Below the pieces are notes generated by a model. The model was not told the DNA's origin. It was given only the letters and a program-made list of their open reading frames with translations, and did not search any database. The translations under genes were made by a program, and so were the position numbers. DNA of 33,369 nucleotides from Bacteroidota bacterium (GTDB lineage Bacteria; Bacteroidota; Bacteroidia; Bacteroidales; F082), in contig JAGXRB010000048.1 of assembly GCA_018336075.1 (NCBI GenBank), positions 1 to 33,369 on the forward strand, in the 5' to 3' direction. The number at the start of each line of letters is the position of its first letter. The stretch's first letter is position 1. Of this stretch, positions 8,374-17,163 are shown piece after piece.

Positions 8374-9681
8374 TTGAAATCAACACTTGACTTATATTCA
8401 TTAAATGAGGAACATTCCAGAGAATTAATATCAAAATTCTGTCGCTTGAATATGTGGAAATATCGTAAGATGGAATGGGATAATGATATTGACGGAGAAA
8501 TTGAGATATTTGATAAATCCAGACAGACAACTGCCAAATTTATTAAAGTCCAGCTTAAAACTATTGACAATCCTGACTCAATAGCTGAGCGGGAGGATTT
8601 TTTAATATTTGATGCAGACATAAAATTCTTAAACTTTTGTGATGTCTGTGATATTCCTGTGATTTTGATTGTTTTTAATATCAAAAATGAAATAGGTTAT
8701 TATTTATTTGTACAGCAATACATTTACGAGAAACTTGATATTGATAATCCAAAATGGAGAAATAATTCAGCCAGTGTACGATTAAAAATTCCTTTTTCTA
8801 ATTCTTTATCTGCTAAGACTTCAATCAATGATTTTGAGAAAATTGCCTTTAATGGTATAAATATTACTACACAATTACGAAAAACAGAAACATACAAAAA
8901 ATACTTCTCCGTACTAAGTCAATATGACAATTCTCACGGAACCGCTCTAAGAACTTCTGTTAAGATTCTAATCGAAAAATCATTTTCAACATCTAAAGAA
9001 GCACTGCGGATTTTAATACCTAAATTAAATTCGCACTTCATTGATAATGTGTATCTAAGTAATGAAATAAGAAAAAGACATTTCAAGGACTTAAAATGTC
9101 AAGTAATATTTATGGGGCTTTATGATAGTTTGGAACAAGCAAATAATGGACTTCCTGTTTGTAATACTTTATGGATAGACGACAGATTACCGCAAAATGA
9201 CAGACCTTTAGATTCTAAATCAAATGAAATTTTTAATGATATACATATTGATTGGCAAGATAATAATGATACTTTTTCGGATTTTATTGTAGAGAATCAG
9301 GTTGGAAAAGGGACGTACGTTTCACATCTAGATAATGCATTTAATCAATTATTTGAATTATTTGAAAATGTCAAAACAATTTTCATCAATTATCAACAAG
9401 GTAGATTTGATTATCATAAACTAATTAAAAAATTGAAGAAATATGACAATAAGCTAGAAAGCTTAAATGGTATATTTCATAATTTCGGTTTTCCTCCAAA
9501 TGAGTGTAAAGATATTGATGTTCAAATTAATAGCTTGATTTGCCTTTTAGATAATATTCGGATTGTAATTTCTGATACAACAAGAAGTCAGGATAATATA
9601 ATAGCATGTATAAATATGTATATTAACAGTATTGAAGAAACTCTTCCTGAATATAGATATGAACGAAAAAAAATCAAATAA
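8374..9681 (+). CDS. DUF4365 domain protein, predicted PD-(D/E)XK-like nuclease
   Basis: 435 aa. The N-terminal 150 residues match DUF4365: a first helix (NEEHSRELISKFCRL), then DNDIDGEIEIF (about 36-46) and FIKVQLKT (56-63), then IKFLNFCDVCDIPVILIVFN and YYLFVQQYI. In this family the acidic pair plus QxK stand in for the PD-(D/E)XK nuclease site, so DNA cleavage is likely though unproven. Residues 150-435 are unassigned and helical, perhaps a sensor. The start is TTG; no in-frame ATG or GTG lies upstream. The coding sequence is strikingly AT-rich compared with the DUF2130 gene. The gene is flanked by facing palindromes (P0, P1) and stands alone, as in a mobile cassette. Confidence 0.8.
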   Translation: MKSTLDLYSLNEEHSRELISKFCRLNMWKYRKMEWDNDIDGEIEIFDKSRQTTAKFIKVQLKTIDNPDSIAEREDFLIFDADIKFLNFCDVCDIPVILIVFNIKNEIGYYLFVQQYIYEKLDIDNPKWRNNSASVRLKIPFSNSLSAKTSINDFEKIAFNGINITTQLRKTETYKKYFSVLSQYDNSHGTALRTSVKILIEKSFSTSKEALRILIPKLNSHFIDNVYLSNEIRKRHFKDLKCQVIFMGLYDSLEQANNGLPVCNTLWIDDRLPQNDRPLDSKSNEIFNDIHIDWQDNNDTFSDFIVENQVGKGTYVSHLDNAFNQLFELFENVKTIFINYQQGRFDYHKLIKKLKKYDNKLESLNGIFHNFGFPPNECKDIDVQINSLICLLDNIRIVISDTTRSQDNIIACINMYINSIEETLPEYRYERKKIK

Positions 9682-9689
9682 AAACTACA

Positions 9690-9826
9690 CACAACAGCAA
9701 AATATATGTCAAATGCCGTTTTTCGCACGGATTATGTAACCAAGTGCGCCGCTTCAACCTCGGTGCATTTCGACAGGAAAGAAGCCCGCAATCGGCAACT
9801 GCATATATTTGCGGAACGTTGGCTGC
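9690..9826. repeat. Long imperfect palindrome between DUF4365 and protease genes (element P1)
   Basis: Arms GCAAAATATATG (9697-9708) and CATATATTTGC (9802-9812) pair with one bulged A, and inner GCCG (9715-9718) pairs with CGGC (9793-9796). The right edge reads AACGTTGGC. The element begins 8 bp after the stop of the upstream gene, the position an attC site takes in an integron cassette. The sequence does not fit the consensus attC core exactly, so the resemblance is structural only. No ORF lies in it. Confidence 0.6.
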
Positions 9827-9873
9827 AAGGCTGAGTAAGAGCTTCATTTAGAAAATAATTAATTTTAGAAATA

Positions 9874-10689
9874 ATGATAACTGACAAATTTGAAGAACAA
9901 GTTTTTTTTACAACAGCAAGAATTACGTCTCCGACAAATTTAGGATTAGGAAGTTCTGTTGGGACTGGTTTTTTGATACAAGCTCCATTAAATGATGAGG
10001 AAAAAAGAAATGTAATATTACTTATCTCAAATAAGCATGTATTCGTAAATCCCAAAGGAAATATCAACTTCAATTTCAATAGAAAAACAGCCGATGGAAA
10101 ACCAGACTTTGGAAATGTTCAATCCTTTACCGCTGCTGACTTTGCATCGATATATACAGAACATCCTGACCAGAATGTTGATCTTGCATGTATTAATGCT
10201 TCAAATATTTCTCAGCCTGAGTATAATATTTACCATAGAGCATTAACACCGGATTTAATTTCAGAGTTTGATGAAGATTTATTAATTCCTGGCCTTGATG
10301 TGTGGTTTATCGGTTATCCGGAAAACAGATTTGACACTGTAAATAATTTGCCATTATTACGACGAGGCTATATTTCAAGTCTCCCCAAAATTGATTTTAA
10401 TAATAAAAAACAATTTGTGATTGATGCTCAAGTATTTCAAGGATCAAGTGGAAGTCCAGTTTTTGCACCAATTAAAGGAAAATTTAGACTTATAGGTGTT
10501 GTGACCGAAACAATGATAAAACATGGAAAGCTTCAAGCAATACCTGCTTTTCAAGCTGCATTAGGTGTTCAGCAAATACTAGGACTTGGATTAGTAATAA
10601 AAGCAACACAAATAAAAGAATTAGTGAATCTTGCTGTTGATAAAGTTAAAGAAGCTCTTAAGAAGAATGATGAACCAATAAATGAATGA
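9874..10689 (+). CDS. Trypsin-like serine protease
   Basis: 271 aa with a chymotrypsin-fold triad: His55 in ISNKHVF, Asp103 in NVDLACI, and Ser192 in FQGSSGSPVFAP, which gives the GxSGxP signature. The oxyanion region and following strand (RLIGVVTE) are as expected. No signal peptide is present, so it should act in the cytoplasm, which fits a defence effector or processing protease better than a digestive one. It has no attached sensor domain. It is bracketed by the palindromes P1 and P2 with no partner gene close by, again cassette-like. Cytosolic trypsin-like proteases occur as effectors or accessory proteins in several bacterial immune systems; which role applies here is not shown. Confidence 0.82.
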   Translation: MITDKFEEQVFFTTARITSPTNLGLGSSVGTGFLIQAPLNDEEKRNVILLISNKHVFVNPKGNINFNFNRKTADGKPDFGNVQSFTAADFASIYTEHPDQNVDLACINASNISQPEYNIYHRALTPDLISEFDEDLLIPGLDVWFIGYPENRFDTVNNLPLLRRGYISSLPKIDFNNKKQFVIDAQVFQGSSGSPVFAPIKGKFRLIGVVTETMIKHGKLQAIPAFQAALGVQQILGLGLVIKATQIKELVNLAVDKVKEALKKNDEPINE

Positions 10690-10697
10690 AGCCCAGC

Positions 10698-10764
10698 AGC
10701 CAACACGCTGTATATGTTATAGTTCCGCTTCGCTCCACTACAACACATACAGCGGGAACGTTAA
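10698..10764. repeat. Palindrome after the protease gene (element P2)
   Basis: GCTGTATATGTT (10707-10718) pairs with AACACATACAGC (10742-10753) with one mismatch, extended by a C-G pair. The loop contains a second small hairpin (CCGCTTCGCTCC). The edges read GCCAACA on the left and GGAACGTTAA on the right, echoing the AACGTT at the right edge of P1. It starts 9 bp after the protease stop. Confidence 0.65.
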
Positions 10765-10806
10765 TTCCCCAACCCCAACCAAAAATCAATCAAAAAACCT
10801 AACCCC

Positions 10807-12357
10807 ATGAACGATATTATCTGTCCGAATTGCAAAACAGCTTTTAAAGTGGATGAAGCCGGATTTGCCAGCATTCTGAAGCAAGTTAGAGACCAGCAGT
10901 TTGATGACGAACTGCAAAAACGCCTGGAACTGGCAGAAAATGAAAAGCAAAATGCTGTCAGGCTTGCTGAGGCTCAGCTTAAAAACACGATGCAGGAGGA
11001 GCTGGTAGCAAGGGATAAGGAAATTCTTGAACTGAAAGCTAAAAACGATCTTGAACTTTCTGATCAGTTGTCACAAAAAGAGAAACTGATTGCTGAAATG
11101 AAGGCCAAAATTGAAAATGCCGAAAACGAGAAGAAACTTTCGGTGGCTGAGGCAATTAAGCAAATGGAGAAAGAAAACGATACGTTGGCGAATGAAATAA
11201 AGCACAAAGAACTTGAAAAAGAAAATGCTGTCAAGCTGCTTGAGGCAAACCTTAAAAACACATTGCAGGAAGAAATGGCAAAAAAAGACAGCTTTATTGC
11301 AGAGATGAAATCAAGGAATGAGCGTGAACTTGCTGAGCTGCTTCGAATAAAGGAGACTGAGTTGGCTGAGATGAAAGCCAAACTGGAGCATACGGAGCTG
11401 GAGAAAAAACTCAGTGTGACGGAGGCTGTTCAAAAAATTGAAAAAGAACGCGATGAGTTGGCTATTGCCATGAAGAATAAAGAAATAGAAAAACAATTGT
11501 ATGAAAAATCGCTGATTGAGAAGTTCAACGCAGAACTTAAGACGAAAGAAGACATCATCAAAATGAAAGATGAAGAAATTGCTTTGCGCAAAGATATGAA
11601 GCTCAAACTCTCGACAAAGATGGTTGGCGAAACGCTGGAGCAGCACTGTGAAACTGAATTTAACAAACTTCGCGCTACAGCTTTCCAGAAAGCTTATTTC
11701 GAAAAGGACAACGATGCCCGAACGGGAAGCAAAGGCGATTTCATCTACCGTGAATCTGATGATGCCGGAAATGAAATCATATCGATCATGTTCGAGATGA
11801 AAAATGAAGGCGATGAAACTGCGACAAAGAAAAGGAACGAAGATTTCTTTCGGGAGTTGGACAAGGACCGTACTGAAAAGAAGTGTGAATATGCAGTGCT
11901 TGTTACCCTTTTAGAAGCTGAAAGCGAACTTTATAACTCTGGCATTGTGGATGTTTCACATAAGTTCCAAAAAATGTATGTTGTTCGGCCTCAATTTTTT
12001 ATTCCCATTATCACACTGCTGCGCAATGCAGCCATGAATTCATTGAAGTACAAAGCAGAACTCAATCTGGTAAAAAGCCAAAATCTTGACATCACCCATT
12101 TCGAGGAGAAAATAAACATTTTCAAGGAAGGGTTTTCCCGGAATTATTTGCTGGCGAGCAGGAAATTTAAGGAGGCTATTGATGAAATTGATAAAACAAT
12201 CGTTCATCTGCAGAAAACCAAGGAGGCTTTGCTGTCTTCTGAAAACAATCTAAGGCTTGCAAATGATAAGACAGAGGATTTGACAATTAAAAAACTAACC
12301 CACGGAAACCCAACCATGAAAGCGAAGTTTGAAGAGTTGAAAGGTAAAGGAGAATGA
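10807..12357 (+). CDS. DUF2130 coiled-coil protein
   Basis: 516 aa. It starts with a CPNC half-knuckle (residues 6-9), followed by a coiled coil to about residue 260, and then the DUF2130 core ([56 protein letters not shown]). The C-terminal part carries an ExK-like arrangement (FEMKNE), so a nuclease relationship (RmuC or PD-(D/E)XK type) is plausible. The coiled coil contains an in-frame 91-residue tandem duplication: [19 protein letters not shown] and [19 protein letters not shown] lie 273 bp apart. No Shine-Dalgarno precedes the ATG. DUF2130 genes are frequent in defence islands but have no settled function. Confidence 0.82.
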   Translation: MNDIICPNCKTAFKVDEAGFASILKQVRDQQFDDELQKRLELAENEKQNAVRLAEAQLKNTMQEELVARDKEILELKAKNDLELSDQLSQKEKLIAEMKAKIENAENEKKLSVAEAIKQMEKENDTLANEIKHKELEKENAVKLLEANLKNTLQEEMAKKDSFIAEMKSRNERELAELLRIKETELAEMKAKLEHTELEKKLSVTEAVQKIEKERDELAIAMKNKEIEKQLYEKSLIEKFNAELKTKEDIIKMKDEEIALRKDMKLKLSTKMVGETLEQHCETEFNKLRATAFQKAYFEKDNDARTGSKGDFIYRESDDAGNEIISIMFEMKNEGDETATKKRNEDFFRELDKDRTEKKCEYAVLVTLLEAESELYNSGIVDVSHKFQKMYVVRPQFFIPIITLLRNAAMNSLKYKAELNLVKSQNLDITHFEEKINIFKEGFSRNYLLASRKFKEAIDEIDKTIVHLQKTKEALLSSENNLRLANDKTEDLTIKKLTHGNPTMKAKFEELKGKGE

Positions 12358-12460
12358 ATTGAGGTGCTTTGTTTGAAAGGGGGATCGAGAGTTTTTAATT
12401 TACAAAATGGCGTAAAAATGAATCACTTGTTTTACTTATCTTAAACTAATTGGTAAAGAA

Positions 12461-12961
12461 ATGAAACATGTAAAAAAAGATTACACGCTAGAAGAACTAA
12501 AGGAAAAGGAAGAAATTTCGGTAAGAGCAATCAATTGTTGTGCTTATGCAGATATTTACACAGTAAATCAACTGGTTACCTTTTATAACAATTTCGGGGC
12601 TTTTTGGGTTATTCCCAACTGTGGATTAATTTCGCATTACAAATTACTGAGTATATGTCTGAAGTATATACAGCCGAATGATTTCATCGAACTGGATGAC
12701 AAGGAGTTTAAGAAAGTACTTAAGATTTTTCCTGACTTGCTTGATTCTTTCACTTACGACCAAACTGGCGACATAGAAGCTGCTCCCATGCGCAACGACA
12801 TCCGCATCATGCGGAGAGGGCACAAAACAATTGCTGCGAAACCAAATCAGAACGAAGAGACCATACGGATATGGACCTCACCTCTTTGTTTTTGGAGTTC
12901 AGCTGCTTTGCCAGGTTTCAAATACTCTGAGAAAAAGAAAGCCTGGTGGAAACATAGATAA
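12461..12961 (+). CDS. Small protein with RNA polymerase alpha-CTD-like helix-hairpin-helix domain
   Basis: 166 aa. Residues 8-70 (LKEKEEISVRAINCCAYADI, then YTVNQLVTFYNNFG) have the pattern of the RNA polymerase alpha subunit C-terminal domain, in which a cluster of small residues and two hairpin helices bind the DNA minor groove. The remainder is unassigned and ends in an odd Trp/Lys-rich tail (KYSEKKKAWWKHR). Proteins with a free alpha-CTD-like domain are often small regulators or nucleic-acid-binding partners. It lies between the DUF2130 gene (103 bp before) and the promoter of the helicase operon, and could belong to either unit or neither. Confidence 0.6.
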   Translation: MKHVKKDYTLEELKEKEEISVRAINCCAYADIYTVNQLVTFYNNFGAFWVIPNCGLISHYKLLSICLKYIQPNDFIELDDKEFKKVLKIFPDLLDSFTYDQTGDIEAAPMRNDIRIMRRGHKTIAAKPNQNEETIRIWTSPLCFWSSAALPGFKYSEKKKAWWKHR

Positions 12962-12963
12962 TG

Positions 12964-12993
12964 TTTGTGAAATCGGATTTATCTGTACATTTG
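12964..12993 (+). promoter_or_regulatory. Bacteroidota-type promoter of the helicase/KilA-N/methyltransferase/ATPase operon
   Basis: TTTG at 12964-12967 and TACATTTG at 12986-12993 match the Bacteroidota consensus (-33 TTTG and -7 TAnnTTTG), with 18 bp between them. Transcription would start near 13000, leaving a leader of about 27 nt before the ATG at 13027. This is the best promoter match I found in the island and marks the start of the four-gene operon. Confidence 0.7.
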
Positions 12994-13026
12994 AGTTGAT
13001 TTTTTAGGAACGAGATATAACATTTA

Positions 13027-16000
13027 ATGAATACTAAATTTTTTACCAATCAGGATCAGAATACCCTCATCAACAAAATCGAGGGAATATTTCAACATAA
13101 ACAGATTCACTTTTTCGATGCCTTGGTTGGTTACTTCAGAGCATCGGGTTATTTTAGAATTAGGGAGTTTGTAAAAAAATCAGATCAGATCAGGGTTTTA
13201 GTGGGAATCAATATCGACAACTTGATTCATGAGGCAAGTTCACAAGGCCTGCTTTTCGATAGCAATGCCGAAAGAGCTCAGGAAGAGTTCTTTCTTGAAA
13301 TAAAAAAAAGCATTCAAGAAGCCGAATATGATAAAGATGTTGAAAATGGAATGATTCAGTTAATTTCGGACATCATCACCGGTAAAGTTAAAATCAGGGC
13401 TCATCCAAAACAGAATATACACGCCAAAATCTATATTTTCAGAGAAAAAGAAAAACACGATCATGGTTATGGGTCAGTTATTACTGGATCAAGTAACTTA
13501 ACAGATGCCGGGCTTTCCCGTAATTTTGAGTTCAATGTGGAGCTAAGGGAAAATTCTGATATTGAGTTCGCTACAGAAACTTTTGATAAACTTTGGGAAG
13601 AATCTGTTCCTGTTGCTGAAGAATACATTGAGAAACTTCAGAAAGACACTTACCTGAATGATACATATACTCCTTATGAAGTATATTTGAAATTTCTAAT
13701 CGAATATTTTGGCAAAAGCATCGAATTTGATCCCAATTCAATTACTGATTTACCAAAAGGTTTTAAACGTCTATCCTACCAAATTGATGCTGTTAATGAT
13801 GGCTTTGCCAAAATGATGAAGCATAGTGGATTTCTCCTTGCCGATGTTGTGGGATTAGGGAAAACAATTGTAGCTATAATCATTGCAAAAAAATATTTCT
13901 ACACCAATGGTTTTCCCACATATCGTTCCAGAACATTAATAATCGTTCCCCCGGCTTTAAAGGACAACTGGTCCGAGACGGTTGATAAATTCAGGTTAGA
14001 CAATGTCAAAATTGTTACCAATGGAAGCCTGCATAAAGTGACCGACCCGGCGAAATATGATTTGATAATTGTTGATGAGGCGCACAAGTTCCGCACCGAC
14101 ACTGCCACAATGTATAATGATTTGCAAAAAATATGCAAAACTCCTACAAAACGCATTTTACCCAACGGGACAGTGGTGCAAAAGAAAATCATGTTAGTTT
14201 CTGCCACACCTTTGAACAATCGCCCGGAGGATATAGCTAATTTGGTTTATTTGTTTCAGGACAGCAAAAACTCAACGCTTGAAACAGGCAACCTTCAGAA
14301 TTTTTTCAGGGTTCAGATTGATGCTTACAGGAAATTGAAAAATGAAAAAGACATAAAAGTTGTTCAGGCTGGTGTTAAGAAAATCTATGAAAGAATCCGC
14401 ACAAAAGTTATTGAGCCATTAATTGTGAGAAGAACAAGAACCGACCTGCTTGTGCACAAACAATATGCTGAAGATTTAATGAACCAGGGGATTAAATTCC
14501 CTAAGGTCAAAGAACCAAAGAAGATTTTTTACCAATTAGAACCTCATTTGGAACTTCTCTATGACAAAACAATATTTGTACTCAGTAACGAAACACAGGG
14601 ATTAACTTACAATCGTTACAGAGCAATTGGCTTTCTGAAACAACCAAAAAAAAGCAAGTACAAGCAAGCAGACATGATTTCGGGACAATTGGCACGAATC
14701 ATGAAAACCTTGCTTGTTAAAAGAATTGACAGCAGTTTTTTCGCCTTCAAGCAATCCCTAGAACGCTTTTTATTGGCAACCAAGGCAATGGTTACGATGT
14801 TTGAGAACGGTAAAATATACATTGCACCAAATTTACCTGTCTCTGATATGATAAACGAGGGTAAAGAAGAAGAATTACTCAATCTTATTATCGAAAAATC
14901 AATTGACGATCCTACCATTGAGATTTGTGAACCTGATGATTTTGAGTACAATTTTCTCCCGGGTTTGAAAAATGATTATGAGTTACTCATAAACTTAAAT
15001 GACGACTGGAAAAAAATAATTGAAGATCCAAAACTGGATGTTTTTGTCGACTACCTTAAAAATAAACTACTCAGTAAAACGATCAATCCTCAGTCAAAAC
15101 TTGTTGTTTTCTCCGAAAGTAAAGAAACAACTGACTATTTGTTTAGGGAGCTTAAAAGGAAAGTCAACTATCGCATTCTTTCTGTTGATAGTGGATCCAG
15201 AAAAGAGAAAATGCCATCAATACGACAGAATTTTGATGCTAATCTGTCTAAAGCAGAACAAAAAGATGATTTCGATATCGTCATTTCTACTGAAGTTTTA
15301 GCTGAGGGCATCAACTTGCACCGTTCAAATGTTATTGTAAACTATGATACACCCTGGAATTCAACAAGATTGATGCAACGCATTGGTAGAGTCAACAGAA
15401 TTGGCTCTACAGCAGAAGAAGTGTTTGTTTTTAACTTCTACCCAACGGCTAAAGTAAACAATGATATCGAGCTCGAGAAAAAAGCCATTATGAAACTCCA
15501 GGCTTTTCATGCCGCATTAGGCGAGGACAGTCAAATCTATTCACCTGATGAGGAAACAGAATCATTCGGACTTTTTGATAAGCAAATGGAAGAAGAAACG
15601 GACGAAAAGTTGACTTACCTGATGATGATTCGTGACTTTAAAGAAAAGAACCCTGCGCTTTTCAAGCAAATAAAGAACATGCCTTTACGCGCAAGAGTTG
15701 GTAGAAAAAATGCCATTCTGAAGAATGGCACCATTTGCTTCATCAAAGACGAAAAACGGGATGCGTTTATTTATATCAAGCCAAACAACGAAGTTGATGA
15801 ACTTACATTCCTCGAAACAGTAAGGCAATTCGAAGCTTTTCTCAACGAAAAAGGAATCCCCTTGCACAACCAGCACCACGAGCAGGTGCAAAAAGCTATT
15901 AAGGTTTTTGCCGATAAAGCTGAGGATGAAAAAGCAAAAGACAAAAAAGTTGATGTCACCCAGGGTCCAAACGAAAAAAGTGCTATTGCATACCTCGACG

Positions 16001-16287
16001 CATTGCTTCATTTACCTTTTATCAACGACAAGGAATCTAAGCTTATCATCATTGCTAAAGAAGCTATCCGAAAAGGTAGATTTCAAAACTTGCAGCGCGA
16101 CATAAACAAACTTCATAAAGCCGTCAAGAAAACACCCCTAAATCCTGTGCTGATTCTTGAAAGAATTGTTGGAATACTAAACAGCTATCCGCTAAAGCAG
16201 GAAGAAGATGAAATATATCAGGAATTACAGATCGTAAAACCAAGAATTTATAACCCGGAAATAATTATCACTGAAAGTTTTAGCTGA
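13027..16287 (+). CDS. Phospholipase D-like nuclease fused to an SNF2-type DNA helicase/translocase
   Basis: 1086 aa. Residues 20-190 form a PLD-like domain with HxK (H132, K134 in NIHAKIYIF) followed by GSSNLTDAGL, the pattern of PLD nucleases such as the BfiI and NgoFVII class. From about 240 comes an SF2 helicase: GLGKT Walker A (277-281), DEAH box (350-353), SATPLN (392-397), and a C-terminal lobe ending in QRIGRVNRIGS (about 783-793). One half-PLD site implies dimerisation for catalysis. It opens the operon with KilA-N, methyltransferase and ATPase genes downstream. A role as the ATP-driven cleavage arm of a restriction-like system is inferred; the domain calls themselves are clear. Confidence 0.88.
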   Translation: MNTKFFTNQDQNTLINKIEGIFQHKQIHFFDALVGYFRASGYFRIREFVKKSDQIRVLVGINIDNLIHEASSQGLLFDSNAERAQEEFFLEIKKSIQEAEYDKDVENGMIQLISDIITGKVKIRAHPKQNIHAKIYIFREKEKHDHGYGSVITGSSNLTDAGLSRNFEFNVELRENSDIEFATETFDKLWEESVPVAEEYIEKLQKDTYLNDTYTPYEVYLKFLIEYFGKSIEFDPNSITDLPKGFKRLSYQIDAVNDGFAKMMKHSGFLLADVVGLGKTIVAIIIAKKYFYTNGFPTYRSRTLIIVPPALKDNWSETVDKFRLDNVKIVTNGSLHKVTDPAKYDLIIVDEAHKFRTDTATMYNDLQKICKTPTKRILPNGTVVQKKIMLVSATPLNNRPEDIANLVYLFQDSKNSTLETGNLQNFFRVQIDAYRKLKNEKDIKVVQAGVKKIYERIRTKVIEPLIVRRTRTDLLVHKQYAEDLMNQGIKFPKVKEPKKIFYQLEPHLELLYDKTIFVLSNETQGLTYNRYRAIGFLKQPKKSKYKQADMISGQLARIMKTLLVKRIDSSFFAFKQSLERFLLATKAMVTMFENGKIYIAPNLPVSDMINEGKEEELLNLIIEKSIDDPTIEICEPDDFEYNFLPGLKNDYELLINLNDDWKKIIEDPKLDVFVDYLKNKLLSKTINPQSKLVVFSESKETTDYLFRELKRKVNYRILSVDSGSRKEKMPSIRQNFDANLSKAEQKDDFDIVISTEVLAEGINLHRSNVIVNYDTPWNSTRLMQRIGRVNRIGSTAEEVFVFNFYPTAKVNNDIELEKKAIMKLQAFHAALGEDSQIYSPDEETESFGLFDKQMEEETDEKLTYLMMIRDFKEKNPALFKQIKNMPLRARVGRKNAILKNGTICFIKDEKRDAFIYIKPNNEVDELTFLETVRQFEAFLNEKGIPLHNQHHEQVQKAIKVFADKAEDEKAKDKKVDVTQGPNEKSAIAYLDALLHLPFINDKESKLIIIAKEAIRKGRFQNLQRDINKLHKAVKKTPLNPVLILERIVGILNSYPLKQEEDEIYQELQIVKPRIYNPEIIITESFS

Positions 16288-16297
16288 AAATAATTTC

Positions 16298-16321
16298 AAT
16301 TACCCCGAATTCGGTCTAATT
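16298..16321. promoter_or_regulatory. Operator-like palindrome upstream of the KilA-N gene
   Basis: AATTA, 3 nt, CGAATTCG, 3 nt, TAATT: a dyad centred at 16309.5 and ending 23 bp before the GTG start at 16345. The same arrangement, with every fixed base identical, recurs inside the gene at 16537-16560. Its place between the helicase stop and the KilA-N start suits an autoregulatory site that would split expression within the operon. Confidence 0.7.
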
Positions 16322-16344
16322 AAACAAAACTAAATTCATTCAGA

Positions 16345-17163
16345 GTGGCGAAAACCAATAAAATACATGTAAAAGACATCCAGATAGCAATCATCAATGA
16401 CGAATTTGGTGATTTCATTTCACTCACTGATATGTTAAAAGCCAAAGACGGTGATTTTTTTATTGCTGATTGGCTTAGAAATCGCAATACAGTTGAATTT
16501 CTGGGTGTATGGGAAAGTGTCAACAATCCAAGTTTTAATTATGGCGAATTCGCCATAATTAAAAGTCAGGCTGGTTTAAATAATTACAAAATCAGCGTCA
16601 AAGATTGGGTTCAAAAAACAAATGCAATCGGTTTGAGATCTACTGCAGGTAGATATGGGGGGACATACGCACATGTCGATATTGCATTTGAGTTTGGTAT
16701 GTGGATTTCTGCGGAGTTTAAAGTATATCTCATAAAAGAATTCAAACGCTTAAAAGAAGACGAAAACGAAAGGTTAAAACTAAACTGGGACTTCCAGCGA
16801 ACATTGGCCAAAGTCAACTACCGCATTCATACCGACGCAATCAAAGAAAACCTTATCCCAAAAGAATTGAATAAAAACCAGGTATCCTTTATATATGCCG
16901 ACGAAGCCGATATGCTTAATGTGGCTTTGTTTGGCAAAACTGCGCAGCAATGGAGGTCCGAAAACCCAACTGCATCTGGAAACATCCGCGATATGGCTAC
17001 AATCGAACAATTGGTAGTTTTATCAAATCTTGAAAGTATCAATGCCATGCTCATTCATCAGGGTTTAGCGCAATCCAACAGGCTGTACCAACTTAACCAA
17101 ATGGCTATTACGCAAATAAAGTCGCTTCTGAACCACAATTCATCCATTGGAAAACTGAAATGA
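16345..17163 (+). CDS. KilA-N domain DNA-binding protein, possible operon regulator
   Basis: 272 aa from a GTG start. The KilA-N domain spans about residues 8-130: ISLTDMLKAKDGDFFIADWL, NTVEFLGVWE, a GLNNYKISVKDWVQKTNAIG segment, and the hallmark GRYGGTYAHVDIAFEFGMWI. The C-terminal half is helical and probably dimerises or contacts a partner. KilA-N domains bind DNA and occur in phage regulators and beside restriction genes. The gene overlaps the methyltransferase start by 4 bp (ATGA), so translation is coupled. It carries one operator-like dyad just upstream of its start and a second copy within codons 64-73. I infer a control-protein role like that of C proteins in R-M systems; an alternative is a targeting subunit of the complex. 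Confidence 0.85.
   Translation: MAKTNKIHVKDIQIAIINDEFGDFISLTDMLKAKDGDFFIADWLRNRNTVEFLGVWESVNNPSFNYGEFAIIKSQAGLNNYKISVKDWVQKTNAIGLRSTAGRYGGTYAHVDIAFEFGMWISAEFKVYLIKEFKRLKEDENERLKLNWDFQRTLAKVNYRIHTDAIKENLIPKELNKNQVSFIYADEADMLNVALFGKTAQQWRSENPTASGNIRDMATIEQLVVLSNLESINAMLIHQGLAQSNRLYQLNQMAITQIKSLLNHNSSIGKLK
16533..16564. promoter_or_regulatory. Perfect 32-bp palindrome inside the KilA-N gene, matching the upstream operator
   Basis: Every base from 16533 to 16564 pairs with its mirror position around the centre at 16548.5; the core is TATGGCGAATTCGCCATA. The inner 24 bp (16537-16560) share the AATTA-3-CGAATTCG-3-TAATT layout with the site at 16298-16321, with centres 239 bp apart. It lies in codons for SFNYGEFAIIKS, a variable segment just before the conserved GLNNYKIS region. 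DNA looping between the two sites is possible but unproven. Confidence 0.75.

Noticed and set aside
9690-10764. Calling P1 and P2 true integron attC sites
   Set aside because: The simple core consensus (RYYYAAC and GTTRRRY) is not matched and no integrase is in the window; kept as palindromes only.
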